A DNA stretch of 64,000 bases from the NCBI GenBank assembly GCA_046352935.1, contig JAXMGR010000010.1, positions 85,561-149,560 of the forward strand. Direction: 5' to 3'. The translations under genes and the position numbers were made by a program. This DNA is from CAYWMY01 sp046352935 (lineage in GTDB: Bacteria; Pseudomonadota; Gammaproteobacteria; Steroidobacterales; Steroidobacteraceae). The number at the start of each line of letters is the position of its first letter. Position 1 is the first letter of the stretch. The notes below the pieces were generated by a model that was not told the origin of the DNA, made no database searches, and was given only the letters and a program-made list of their open reading frames with translations. Shown piece after piece: positions 46,937 through 56,491 of the stretch.

Positions 46937-47152
46937 GCTCGATCCGCGTCCTGGAGACGCGTCCATCATGCCACAACGCCCGGACGGGCCTCCCTGCGCG
47001 TCGTACGGTAAAGCCACGCCGCGCGGACGCACTGCGCAGCCATCGCCGCGGGGGGCGGCGCCGGGTGTCCCGGCATCGTGTGGATGCGATGGCGTGCGAC
47101 CCGTCGCGATCCCGGTTAGTCTCGCGAAGCTCCCCATCCGGAAGAACGCAGC
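46937..47152. other. 216-bp divergent spacer between perM-type gene and ackA-pduL
   Basis: GC-rich spacer that should carry two divergent promoters. A weak TGCGAC-N16-TAGTCT pair near 47096-47123 could serve the ackA-pduL fusion. I see no convincing operator or riboswitch. Confidence 0.4.
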
Positions 47153-48961
47153 GTGCTGATTCTCGCGATCAACTGTGGCAGCTCGTCCCTCAAGGCCGCG
47201 CTCGTCGACACCCGGGCCGAGCGGCGCCGCTGCTCCATGCTCGTCGACCGGCTGGATTCCAGTGAAGCGACCCTCCGCATCGATGACGGCGCGCCGGTCG
47301 TCCTGCCGGGAGCCGGCATCGCAGGCGCGCTGGCCGCGGTGGTGACGACACTCGCGGAACGGGCGCTCGCTCCCGAGGCCATCGTGCACCGCGTCGCGCA
47401 CGGCGGCGGGCGGTACACGCGCCCGACGCCCATCGACGAGGACGTGATCGCGACGCTGGAGTCGCTCGCGCCACTCGCGCCGCTGCACAATCCACCCGCG
47501 GTCGCCGGCATCCGGGTTGCCAGCGAACGCTGGCCCGGTGTCCCGCAGGTCGCTGTCTTCGACACGGCGTTCCATGCGACCCTGCCGCGCCGTGCGCGCG
47601 AATATGCGCTGCCGCGATCGCTGACGACCCGGCACGGCCTGCGTCGTCACGGCTTCCACGGCACGAGTCACGCGTTCGTCGCGCGACAGGCTGCGCAGTA
47701 CCTGCGCCGCTCCCTCGCGGATCTCCGCATCGTGACCTGCCACCTCGGCAATGGCTGCAGCCTCGCGGCGGTCGAGTTCGGGCGGAGCGTGGAGACCAGC
47801 ATGGGGCTCACGCCGCTCGAGGGCGTGCCCATGGGCACCCGCCCCGGCGACCTCGACGCCGGTCTGCTGCTCGCACTGATGCGGGCCGAGGACCTCGGGA
47901 TCGACGACACGCTGCGGCTGCTGACGCACGAGTCGGGCCTCAAGGGGCTCGCCGGCATTGCGGACATGCGCGAGATCGAGAGCCGCGCCGCCGCCGGTGA
48001 CGATGCCGCACGCCTCGCGCTCGCTGTGTTCACGCATCGTGTGCGCAAGTACATCGGCGCCTATGTCGCGGTCATGGGCGGGGTTGATGCCATCGTGTTC
48101 ACCGGCGGCATCGGCGAGAACAGCGCGCTGGTGCGGCACCGCGTGGCGCAGCGGCTGGACTTCCTCGGCGCGCCGCTCGACGAGGATGCGAACCGGGACG
48201 CCCGGGTCGGCCACGAGCACCGTGTCGTGGACATCGCGGAACCCCAGGCCCCCGTGCGGCTGCTGGTGGTCGCGACGGACGAGGAGCTCCAGATGGCCGG
48301 CGAGGCGGCGGCACTGCTCACGGGGCCCGCCGTGCCAGCCGCGCGACGGATTCCGATCGCGATCTCCGCCCGCCACGTCCACCTGACGCCCGCGACCATC
48401 GAGGCGCTGTTCGGCCCAGGTCATCCGCTGACCGTCGATCATGCGATCTCGCAGCCCGGCCAGTATGCCGCGTGCGAGCGGCTGAGCCTGATCGGCCCGC
48501 GCGGCCGCATCGACGGTGTGCGCGTGCTAGGTCCGCCGCGTCGTGCCGACCAGGTCGAGATCTCACGCACCGACGAGTTCCTGCTCGGCATCGACGCGCC
48601 GGTGAGGGAATCGGGTGACCTGCGCGGCACGCCCGGCATCAGGCTGGAAGGCCCGGCCGGCGCGGTCACCCTGAAGCAGGGCGTGATCTGCGCGCTGCGC
48701 CACATCCACATGTCGCCCGCGGACGCGGATGCCTTCGGCGTCGCGGATCGCGACACCGTGGACGTGCGCGTCGATTCCGACGGCCGCAGTCTCGTCTTCG
48801 GCGACGTGCTGGTGCGCGTCAGTCCCGATTTCGTCCTCGAGATGCACGTCGACACCGACGAGGGCAATGCCGCGGGACTCGAGCGTCGCAGCGAGGGCGT
48901 GCTGGCCGGGACCGGGGGTGAGGCCGCGGTGCTGCGCCGGAGCCCGGGTCTGGCACGCTGA
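47153..48961 (+). CDS. fused acetate kinase - PduL-type phosphotransacylase
   Basis: A single 602-residue chain joining both steps of acetyl-CoA/acetate interconversion. Residues 1-390 are an acetate/propionate kinase: NCGSSSLK (8-15), the HGGG loop, GFHGTSH with His169, LTPLEGVPMGTRPGD and FTGGIGENS. Residues about 400-590 are a PduL phosphotransacylase: its two zinc-histidine signatures are SARHVHL (His408, His410) and ALRHIHM (His517, His519), with a C-terminal DTDEGNAA. The kinase half is close to its usual 400 residues and the PduL half close to its usual 200. Start GTG 47153 with GGAAG upstream. PduL normally comes from a microcompartment; no shell genes are near. Confidence 0.93.
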   Translation: MLILAINCGSSSLKAALVDTRAERRRCSMLVDRLDSSEATLRIDDGAPVVLPGAGIAGALAAVVTTLAERALAPEAIVHRVAHGGGRYTRPTPIDEDVIATLESLAPLAPLHNPPAVAGIRVASERWPGVPQVAVFDTAFHATLPRRAREYALPRSLTTRHGLRRHGFHGTSHAFVARQAAQYLRRSLADLRIVTCHLGNGCSLAAVEFGRSVETSMGLTPLEGVPMGTRPGDLDAGLLLALMRAEDLGIDDTLRLLTHESGLKGLAGIADMREIESRAAAGDDAARLALAVFTHRVRKYIGAYVAVMGGVDAIVFTGGIGENSALVRHRVAQRLDFLGAPLDEDANRDARVGHEHRVVDIAEPQAPVRLLVVATDEELQMAGEAAALLTGPAVPAARRIPIAISARHVHLTPATIEALFGPGHPLTVDHAISQPGQYAACERLSLIGPRGRIDGVRVLGPPRRADQVEISRTDEFLLGIDAPVRESGDLRGTPGIRLEGPAGAVTLKQGVICALRHIHMSPADADAFGVADRDTVDVRVDSDGRSLVFGDVLVRVSPDFVLEMHVDTDEGNAAGLERRSEGVLAGTGGEAAVLRRSPGLAR

Positions 48962-49012
48962 AGTAATCGCCTCCGCCCCGGGGGACAGGGGGCGGTGTGC
49001 TAGCCTTCCAAC

Positions 49013-50089
49013 ATGATTCCCGGGATGCCCGCCTGCCGCCGGTACCTGCTGCCGGCCGTGTGTTCATTGTCCGTCGCGCTTGCCGCCTGCGGCCGGACGC
49101 CGTCGGATGCCGCCCGCGGCGCCGCGGGCGGCGGTGCGCCGGCCGTCGAGGTCGCCGTGGCAGCGGCGCAGACGACGCAGCTCGCGCTCGAGATCGAAGC
49201 CGTCGGCACGGCCATGGCGCGGGAGTCGGTGGAAATCACCTCCCGCTGGGCCAACACCGTGACCGCGATCCGCTTCACCGAGGGACAGTGGGTGCGCGCC
49301 GGCACGGTGCTGGTCGAGTTCGACAGCGCACAGGTGCGCGCCGACCTGACCGCGGCCGAGGCGGCGCTCGCCGAGAGCCGCAGTCAGTTCAACCGCAGCC
49401 GCGAACTGTTCGCGACCCGCGCCCTGTCGCAGGCGCAGCTGGACCAGATCGAGGCAACGCATCTGGCCAACCAGGCGCGCGTCGCCGCCGCGAAGGCGCG
49501 GCTCTCCGACACTGCGATCCGCGCGCCCTTCGACGGCCGGACCGGGCTGCGTCGCATCAGCATCGGCGCTTTCGTGGCGCCGGGCACCGTGATCACCACC
49601 CTCGACGACACTTCTGTCATCAAGCTCGACTTCACGGTTCCCCAGCCCTTCGCCTTCGCCCTGCGCCCCGGGCTCGCCATCGTCGCGCGCCCCTCGGGTC
49701 TCGAGGAGCGCGAGTTCCACGGGCACCTGACGACACTCGATTCGCGGGTCGATCCGGTCACCCGTGCCATTGCCGCACGCGCCGAACTGCCGAACCAGGA
49801 CGGGTTGCTGAAGCCTGGCATGTTCATGAGCGTCGTCCTGCGCGGCGACGCCGTGTCCGCACTCATGGTGCCGGAGGCCGCACTGGTGCCCGAGCGCGGT
49901 GTCGACTATCTGTTCGTCGTCAGCGGCGGCAAGGCATCCAGGCGCAAGGTCGCGATCGGGCGGCGCCGGCCCGGGCAGGTCGAGATCACCGCCGGCCTGC
50001 GCGCGGGTGAGCGCGTGATCGTCGAGGGTACGCAGAAGGTGCGCGACGGCGCCGTCGTGCGCGAGGTCGCGGCCGTCGCCGCCCGCTGA
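49013..50089 (+). CDS. RND efflux periplasmic adaptor (membrane fusion lipoprotein)
   Basis: 358 residues. A lipoprotein signal peptide ends at the lipobox LAAC with Cys26. Then come the biotinyl-lipoyl-like domain (VTAIRFTEGQWVRAGTVLVEFD), the coiled-coil hairpin (about 100-160), the beta-barrel (IRAPFDGRTGLRRI; LTTLDSRVDPVTRAI) and the membrane-proximal domain. It links the RND pump to an outer-membrane factor. A TAGCCT box ends 6 nt before the ATG. Confidence 0.94.
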   Translation: MIPGMPACRRYLLPAVCSLSVALAACGRTPSDAARGAAGGGAPAVEVAVAAAQTTQLALEIEAVGTAMARESVEITSRWANTVTAIRFTEGQWVRAGTVLVEFDSAQVRADLTAAEAALAESRSQFNRSRELFATRALSQAQLDQIEATHLANQARVAAAKARLSDTAIRAPFDGRTGLRRISIGAFVAPGTVITTLDDTSVIKLDFTVPQPFAFALRPGLAIVARPSGLEEREFHGHLTTLDSRVDPVTRAIAARAELPNQDGLLKPGMFMSVVLRGDAVSALMVPEAALVPERGVDYLFVVSGGKASRRKVAIGRRRPGQVEITAGLRAGERVIVEGTQKVRDGAVVREVAAVAAR

Positions 50090-50098
50090 TCCCGCGTC

Positions 50099-53000
50099 AT
50101 GCGCATCTCCGAGATCTCCATCCGCAGGCCGGTGTTCGCCACGGTCATGAGCCTGCTGCTGCTGATCTTCGGGCTGCTGTCACTCCAGCGGCTGCCGCTG
50201 CGCGAGTACCCGGACATCGAGCAACCCATCGTCTCCATCGAGACGCGCTACCCGGGTGCGGCAGCGCCCGTGATCGAGACCAAGGTCACCCAGATCCTCG
50301 AGGACCGGGTCGCCGGCATCGAGGGCGTCGACAAGATCGAGTCGTCGAGCGAGGACGAGCGCTCGCTGATCCGTATCACCTTCCAGATCGAGCGCGATCT
50401 CGACTCCGCGGCGAACGACGTCCGCGACCGTGTGGCGCGTGCGCTCGCGGCGCTGCCGGACGAGTCGGACCCTCCGGTCGTCAGCAAGGCCGACTCCAAT
50501 GCCGACGCGGCCGTGTGGCTGGGACTGTCCCTGCCCGGCCGCTCCATGCTCGAGATCACCGATTACGCCGAGCGGTACGTCGTCGACCGGCTCGCGACCG
50601 TTCCCGGCGTCGCACGCGTTTCGCTGTCCGGCGCGCGTCGACCCGCGATGCGGATCTGGCTCGACCGCCAGGCGCTGGCCGCCCGCGCGCTGACCGTCAC
50701 CGACATCGAGAATGCCCTGCGCCGCGAGAACGCCGAGCTGCCCGCGGGCCGGCTCGAGTCCCGGCAGCGGGAGTTCGCACTGCGCACCGAGGTCGGACTG
50801 CGCACCGCCGACGATTTCCGCGCGCTGGTCGTCGGGCGCGGGACCGACGGTCACCTCGTCCGGCTCGGCGACGTCGCCGACGTGCGTGTCGGTCCCGAGG
50901 ACGAACGCAGCATCGCGCGCATCAACGGCGTGGCCACGGTGTTCCTCGGCATCGAGGCCCAGTCCAAGGCGAACATGCTCGATCTCGCGCGCCGCGTGCG
51001 CGCCGAGACGCAGGCCGTGCAGGGCACGCTGCCGAAGGGCGGCAGGATCAGCGTGATGATCGACAACGGCGTCGCGATCGAGGCCGCGCTGCGGGAGGTC
51101 ATCATCGCGCTGGCATTCGCGTTCGCGTCCGTGCTGCTGGTCATCTTCGTCTTCCTCGGCAGCCTGCGCGCGACGCTGATCCCGGCCGTGACGATCCCCG
51201 TCTCCATCGTGGCCTCCTTCATGGTCATGAGCGCGCTCGGCTATTCCGTGAACGTGCTGACGCTGCTGGGGCTGGTGCTCGCGATCGGCCTCGTCGTGGA
51301 CGACGCCATCGTCGTGCTGGAGAACATCCACCGGCGTGCGATGCTGCAGGAACCGCCACTGGTCGCCGCCGTCCGTGGCAGCCGCGAGATCGGCTTCGCC
51401 GTCGTCGCGACGACGATCACGCTCGCGGCCGTCTTCGTGCCGATCTCGTTCCTGCCGGGCGACATCGGCCGGTTGTTCCGGGAATTCGGCTTCACGCTCG
51501 CCGCCGCCGTCGTCTTCTCGGCGCTCGTGGCGCTGACGCTCACGCCCATGATGGCGTCGCGCCTGCCATCCACGGGCGATCACCCGCAGAGCCGCCTGGC
51601 CAGGGCGACGGACCGGCTGTTCACGCGCCTCTCGGACTTCTACGGCCGCGTGCTGGCGCGTGCGCTCGATCATCCCTGGCATGTCGTGGCCGGCGTCGTC
51701 GCCCTCGCTCTCGCGGCGGTGCTGACGTTCCGGGCCGTTCCCGCCGAGTTCGCGCCCGCGGCCGACACGGGCCGCGTGTTCATGCGCCTGCAGACTCCCG
51801 AGGGTTCGACGCTGCAGTACATCGATTCGTACGCGGCACGCATCGAGGAGATCGTGCTCGCCGAGCGCGAGCGCCATGGCGACATCCGGCAGGTCGTGAC
51901 CCGCGCGCCCGGCGGCAGCGTCAACTCGTCGAGCAGCGACGTTTCGCAGGGCCGCGTGGCCGTGATGCTCACGGACTGGGGCGACCGCGACCGTTCGGCC
52001 GCCGAAATCTCGGAGTCGCTGATGAGCGAAGTGCGCAAGCTGCCCGGCATCCGGGTCGTGGCGCCGCCATCGAGCAGCCTCGGTCGTCGTTCGCTGTCGC
52101 GGCCCGTGCAGGCCGTCATCGGCGGACCGGACTACGAGCAGCTCGCCCAGTGGTCGGACCGCATCCTGAGGCTGGCCGAGAAGAACCCGATGCTCGTCGG
52201 GCCGGACAGCGACTACAAGGAACGCAAGCCGCGCATGCTCGTGACCGTGGACCGCAACCGCGCCGCCGACCTCGGCGTCTCCCTGGCGACCATCGGTCGC
52301 ACGCTGGAGACCATGCTGGGCTCGCGCAACGTCACGACCTACATCGACCGCGGCCGCGAGTACAATGTGGTCCTGCAGGCGCGCAGCGACGCGCGCACCA
52401 TGCCCTCGGACCTGTCGAACATCCAGGTGCGCTCGGACCGGACCGGCGAGCTCATCCCGCTGTCCAACCTCGTGCGGCTGCAGGACACGTCCGGTGCGCT
52501 GCAGCTCAATCGCTTCGATCGGCTGCGCTCCATCAAGATCGAGGCGGATCTCGCGCCCGGCGCGACGCTCGGGGACGCGGTGCGCTGGTTCGAGGAGACC
52601 GTGGCGCGCGAGCTGCCGCCGTCGGCCAGCCTGCGCTTCGACGGGATCTCGCGCGACTACCAGCGCAGCAGCGGCCAGATGTATTTCACGATCGCGCTGG
52701 CGCTCGGCATCGTTTTCCTGGTGCTGGCGGCCCAGTTCGAGAGCTTCCTGCTGCCGGGCATCGTGCTCGTGACGGTGCCGCTCGCGCTGGCGGGCGCGGT
52801 GTTCGGCCTGAAGCTCTATGGCACGACCGTCAACATCTTCAGCCAGATCGCGGTGGTCATGCTGATCGGCATCGCGGCCAAGAACGGCGTGCTGATCGTC
52901 GAGTTCGCGAACCAGCTGCGCGATCGTGGCGTCGAGTTCGCCGAGGCGATCCTGCAGGCTGCGGTCACGCGCCTGAGGCCCGTACTGATGACGAGCCTCT

Positions 53001-53269
53001 GTACGGCATTCGGTGCGCTGCCGTTCCTGCTCGCCACCGGGGCCGGTTCCGAACAGCGCCGGCCGATCGGCATCGTCGTGTTCTACGGCACGGTGGTGTC
53101 GGTGTTCCTGACGCTGCTGGCCGTACCCGTCGTGTATCGACTGGTGGCGCGCAACACGCGCTCCCCGCAGCACGTGAGTCGCCTCGTCGACCGGCTGCTC
53201 GGTGCGGCGGCTCCCGCGGCGGATGCGCCGGTGTCCGGGGTGTCCGTGCCGGGAGCCCGGGACGGCTGA
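50099..53269 (+). CDS. RND multidrug efflux pump, HAE-1 type
   Basis: A 1056-residue inner-membrane proton antiporter like AcrB/MexB: 12 helices and two large periplasmic loops. The proton-relay aspartates are in GLVVDDAIVVLENIHRR and the lysine in GIAAKNGVLIVEF. Nine bp after the adaptor gene. No TolC-type outer-membrane factor follows, so a general TolC elsewhere is presumably used. Substrate range is not readable. Confidence 0.95.
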   Translation: MRISEISIRRPVFATVMSLLLLIFGLLSLQRLPLREYPDIEQPIVSIETRYPGAAAPVIETKVTQILEDRVAGIEGVDKIESSSEDERSLIRITFQIERDLDSAANDVRDRVARALAALPDESDPPVVSKADSNADAAVWLGLSLPGRSMLEITDYAERYVVDRLATVPGVARVSLSGARRPAMRIWLDRQALAARALTVTDIENALRRENAELPAGRLESRQREFALRTEVGLRTADDFRALVVGRGTDGHLVRLGDVADVRVGPEDERSIARINGVATVFLGIEAQSKANMLDLARRVRAETQAVQGTLPKGGRISVMIDNGVAIEAALREVIIALAFAFASVLLVIFVFLGSLRATLIPAVTIPVSIVASFMVMSALGYSVNVLTLLGLVLAIGLVVDDAIVVLENIHRRAMLQEPPLVAAVRGSREIGFAVVATTITLAAVFVPISFLPGDIGRLFREFGFTLAAAVVFSALVALTLTPMMASRLPSTGDHPQSRLARATDRLFTRLSDFYGRVLARALDHPWHVVAGVVALALAAVLTFRAVPAEFAPAADTGRVFMRLQTPEGSTLQYIDSYAARIEEIVLAERERHGDIRQVVTRAPGGSVNSSSSDVSQGRVAVMLTDWGDRDRSAAEISESLMSEVRKLPGIRVVAPPSSSLGRRSLSRPVQAVIGGPDYEQLAQWSDRILRLAEKNPMLVGPDSDYKERKPRMLVTVDRNRAADLGVSLATIGRTLETMLGSRNVTTYIDRGREYNVVLQARSDARTMPSDLSNIQVRSDRTGELIPLSNLVRLQDTSGALQLNRFDRLRSIKIEADLAPGATLGDAVRWFEETVARELPPSASLRFDGISRDYQRSSGQMYFTIALALGIVFLVLAAQFESFLLPGIVLVTVPLALAGAVFGLKLYGTTVNIFSQIAVVMLIGIAAKNGVLIVEFANQLRDRGVEFAEAILQAAVTRLRPVLMTSLCTAFGALPFLLATGAGSEQRRPIGIVVFYGTVVSVFLTLLAVPVVYRLVARNTRSPQHVSRLVDRLLGAAAPAADAPVSGVSVPGARDG

Positions 53270-53320
53270 TCCGGCGCCGCGCCGTCGCGTTGCGGTGCGA
53301 CGCGCGCCTTCCTGTTTCGT

Positions 53321-53740
53321 TCAGCCGAGCGCCGCGCGTACGCGCGCGGCATGTGCCGCGAGCACCTCTGCCTTCTCGACGCTGCGCCCGTGGCCGTGCA
53401 GCGCACGGTCGTGCCAGCGCGGAATGATGTGGAAGTGCAGATGGAACACGGTTTGCCCGGCAGCCGGGCCGTTGAACTGGGCGATGAACAGTCCGTCTGG
53501 CGTGAAAGCCTGCTGCACCGCGCGCGCGACGCGCTGCACGACCCCGATCGTGTGCGCGAGGGCCTCCGCTGGAATGTCGAGCAGGTTCTCGCCCGGTGCC
53601 TTCGGCAGCACGAGCGTGTGGCCCTCGGCCTGCGGCATCAGGTCCATGAACGACAGTGAATGCTCGTCTTCGTAGACCTTGTGACAGGGGATCTCACCGC
53701 GGATGATGCGGGCGAAGATATTGCTGGAGTCGTAGGCCAT
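53321..53740 (-). CDS. HIT family protein (nucleotide hydrolase)
   Basis: A 139-residue histidine-triad protein with the motif QTVFHLHFHIIPRW (HxHxHxx near residues 97-103) and the N-terminal FARIIRGEIPCHKVYEDE. HIT proteins hydrolyse AMP-lysine or AMP-ester bonds on nucleotides. Start ATG 53740. Divergent from the P-type ATPase gene with 96 bp between. Confidence 0.93.
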   Translation of the reverse strand: MAYDSSNIFARIIRGEIPCHKVYEDEHSLSFMDLMPQAEGHTLVLPKAPGENLLDIPAEALAHTIGVVQRVARAVQQAFTPDGLFIAQFNGPAAGQTVFHLHFHIIPRWHDRALHGHGRSVEKAEVLAAHAARVRAALG

Positions 53741-53836
53741 GGTGCGGGCTCCGCTGCGGGCGGACCAAGGATAACCCGGCGGACCTTGTGTGTGCTCCGG
53801 ATTGCCGTCCTGGAGCGTGGACGGCAGGATCGGGGC

Positions 53837-56491
53837 ATGAGCGAGAACCCGGAGCCGGCGCTTTCCTGGCACGACCGCACGGCGGATGACGCCTGTGCGC
53901 TGCTGGCCACCGGGCCGGGTGGCCTCGCATCCGAGGAGGCGAGGCGGCGACACGCGCACCACGGCCCCAACATCATCCTGGCCGCAAAGCCGCGGGCACC
54001 GCTCGCGATGCTGCTCGGCCAGTTCGCGGATTTCATGATCCTGGTCCTGATCGGCGCCGCACTCGTGTCCGGACTGATCGGCGACGTGAAAGACACGGTG
54101 CTGATCGTCGCCATCGTGATCCTGAACGCGATCATCGGTTTCGTGCAGGAGTTCCGTGCCGCACGCGCCATCGAGGCGCTGCGCCAGCTCGCGGCGCCCG
54201 CGGCAACGGTGCTGCGGGACGGCGCCCCGCGCAGCGTGTCCGCCAGTGATCTGGTGCCCGGAGACATCGTCCTGCTGGAGGCCGGCAACGTCGTGCCGGC
54301 CGACCTGCGGCTCGTCGGCACCTCGTCGCTCGCCATCGACGAATCGGTGCTGACCGGCGAGTCCGTGCCCGTCGACAAACACAGCGACGCGCTGACGCAT
54401 GCCGACGTGGCCATCGCCGATCGCCGCAACATCGCCCACAAGGGCACGGTCGTGACCTACGGTCGCGCCACGGGCGTCGTCGTGGCGACCGGGATGCACA
54501 CAGAACTCGGCCGCATCGCGCACCTGCTGGCGCGCACGGAGGCGAGCCAGACGCCGTTGCAGCGGCGTCTCGCGGTCTTCGGCCGCCGGCTCGCAATCGC
54601 GGTGATCGCGATCTGCGCCATCGTGTTCGCGACCGGGCTGCTGCGCGGCGAGGCCGCACTGCCGATGCTGCTGACGGCGCTCAGTCTCGCGGTCGCGGCC
54701 ATTCCGTCTGCGTTGCCCGCGGTCGTCAGCGTGTCGCTGGCGATCGGCGCGCACAAGATGCTCGCACGCCGGGCGCTGATCCGCCGTCTGCCGGCCGTGG
54801 AGGCGCTGGGCTCGGTCACGTACATCTGTTCCGACAAGACCGGCACGCTGACACTGAACCGGATGTCAGTGGACGGGTTCTGGTGCGATGGCGCGCGCAC
54901 CGGCGCACCCGGCAGGACTGCGCCATGGCACATACTGCTGACCGGCATGGCGCTCAACAACGACGCCGCGCCGGATACGGCCGGTGGCTGGATCGGCGAT
55001 CCCACCGAGGTGGCGCTCGCCGTCGCGGCGGCCGCGGCCGGATACGAGCGTGGAGCCGTCGAGGCCCGCCTGCCGCGCGTGGCGGAGCTGCCGTTCGATT
55101 CCGTTCGCAAGCGCATGACGACGCTGCACCGTGATGTTGACGGCGACATCGTGTGTCTGATGAAGGGCGCGCCGGAGATCGTGCTCGAATTGGCCACCCG
55201 CGAGTGCCGAGGTGGGGAGCGCATCCCGATCGACCGCGCGCCGCTGATGCGTCAGGTCGAGGCCATGGCGGCGGACGGCCTGCGCGTGATGGCATTCGCA
55301 TCACGACGGCTGGAGACGCTTCCGGCACGCGCCGATCCTGCATCGCTCGAACGCGACCTCGACTTCGTCGGTCTGGTCGGGCTCATCGATCCGCCGCGTC
55401 CGGAGGCGCGCGAAGCCATCGCAACTTGCTGCGCCGCCGGCATCGTCCCGGTGATGATCACCGGGGATCACCCGGTCACGGCGCGCGCGATCGCCGCGCG
55501 GCTCGGGCTCCTCGACGACGATCACGAGGTCACGACGGGTCGCCAGCTCGCGGCGCTGGAGCCGGCGGCGCTGGCGGAACACGCGATGCGGACGCGCGTC
55601 TACGCGCGCGTCTCACCCGAACAGAAGCTCGACATCGTCGTGGCGCTGCAGCGCCGCGGCGAGGTCGTCGCGATGACCGGAGACGGGGTCAACGATGCGC
55701 CGGCCCTGCAGCGCGCGGACATCGGTGTGGCGATGGGTCGGGGTGGCACGGACGTCGCGCGCGAGGCCAGCTCCCTCGTGCTGCTCGACGACAACTTTGC
55801 CACTGTCGTTGGTGCCGTGGCCGAGGGCCGGCGCATCTACGACAACCTGCGCCGCTTCATCCGCTATGCGCTGACCACCAACTCCGCGGAGATCTGGACG
55901 ATCTTCCTCGCCCCGTTCCTCGGGCTGCCGATTCCGCTGATCCCCGTGCAGATCCTGTGGATCAACCTGGTCACCGACGGGCTGCCGGGGCTCGCGCTCG
56001 CGGCCGAGCCCGCGGAGCGCGACGTCATGGAGCGCCGACCGCGGGCCCCGTCCGAGAGTATCTTCGCGGGCGGGCTCGGCTGGCACGCGTTCCTCGTCGG
56101 GCTCGCGATGGCCGGGCTCACGCTCGGTGCGCTCGCCTGGTCCTGGCACGCGGGCTCCGCGACCTGGCAGACCATCGCCTTCACGGCCTTGTGCCTCGCA
56201 CAGCTCGCGCACGTGCTGGCCATCCGCTCCGAGCGCACGTCGCTGTTCACGCAGGGCTCGCTCTCCAACTGGCCGCTGTTCGCGGCGGTCGTGGCCACCG
56301 TCGCAGCACAGCTCGCGGTAGTCTACGCAGCACCGCTCAACGACGTGTTCGGGACCGTGCCGCTCGCACCCGTCGAGCTCGCGGTCTGTTTCGGGGTGGC
56401 CATCGCCGTGTTCGGGATGGTCGAGTTCGAGAAGGCCTGGCGGCGGGCGTCGCCCCGGCGTGCACGGGCCGCAGGAATCGGAGCCGGATGA
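53837..56491 (+). CDS. P2-type cation ATPase with altered M4 ion site
   Basis: 884 residues with all P-type parts: actuator domain TGES (DESVLTGESVPV), phosphorylation site Asp333 in CSDKTGTLT, nucleotide domain KGAPE, hinge TGDGVNDAP and ten helices. Residues equivalent to SERCA site I are kept (TTNSAEI in M5; Asn710, Thr713, Asp714 in INLVTDGLP of M6). But in M4 the usual PEGLP is PSALP: Ser291 replaces the calcium-binding Glu309. Site II is thus probably impaired, and the ion (Ca2+, Mn2+, Na+ or other) is uncertain. Start ATG 53837. Its stop overlaps the antiporter start. Confidence 0.93.
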   Translation: MSENPEPALSWHDRTADDACALLATGPGGLASEEARRRHAHHGPNIILAAKPRAPLAMLLGQFADFMILVLIGAALVSGLIGDVKDTVLIVAIVILNAIIGFVQEFRAARAIEALRQLAAPAATVLRDGAPRSVSASDLVPGDIVLLEAGNVVPADLRLVGTSSLAIDESVLTGESVPVDKHSDALTHADVAIADRRNIAHKGTVVTYGRATGVVVATGMHTELGRIAHLLARTEASQTPLQRRLAVFGRRLAIAVIAICAIVFATGLLRGEAALPMLLTALSLAVAAIPSALPAVVSVSLAIGAHKMLARRALIRRLPAVEALGSVTYICSDKTGTLTLNRMSVDGFWCDGARTGAPGRTAPWHILLTGMALNNDAAPDTAGGWIGDPTEVALAVAAAAAGYERGAVEARLPRVAELPFDSVRKRMTTLHRDVDGDIVCLMKGAPEIVLELATRECRGGERIPIDRAPLMRQVEAMAADGLRVMAFASRRLETLPARADPASLERDLDFVGLVGLIDPPRPEAREAIATCCAAGIVPVMITGDHPVTARAIAARLGLLDDDHEVTTGRQLAALEPAALAEHAMRTRVYARVSPEQKLDIVVALQRRGEVVAMTGDGVNDAPALQRADIGVAMGRGGTDVAREASSLVLLDDNFATVVGAVAEGRRIYDNLRRFIRYALTTNSAEIWTIFLAPFLGLPIPLIPVQILWINLVTDGLPGLALAAEPAERDVMERRPRAPSESIFAGGLGWHAFLVGLAMAGLTLGALAWSWHAGSATWQTIAFTALCLAQLAHVLAIRSERTSLFTQGSLSNWPLFAAVVATVAAQLAVVYAAPLNDVFGTVPLAPVELAVCFGVAIAVFGMVEFEKAWRRASPRRARAAGIGAG

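Noticed and set aside
44066..47011. 981-codon open frame on the plus strand opposite uvrD and the PerM-type gene
   Set aside because: Its residues are dominated by Arg, Glu, His and Gln, as expected of an antisense frame in GC-rich DNA, and the minus-strand genes are unmistakable.
48973..48995. terminator between the ackA-pduL fusion and the RND adaptor
   Set aside because: CCGCCCC/GGGGCGG can pair but no T-run follows; read-through cannot be excluded.
50180..53173. 997-codon open frame antisense to the RND pump
   Set aside because: Same composition artefact; the pump frame has all family motifs.
53741..53836. manganese (yybP-ykoY) riboswitch before the P-type ATPase
   Set aside because: The conserved loops of that riboswitch are not present in the 96-bp spacer.
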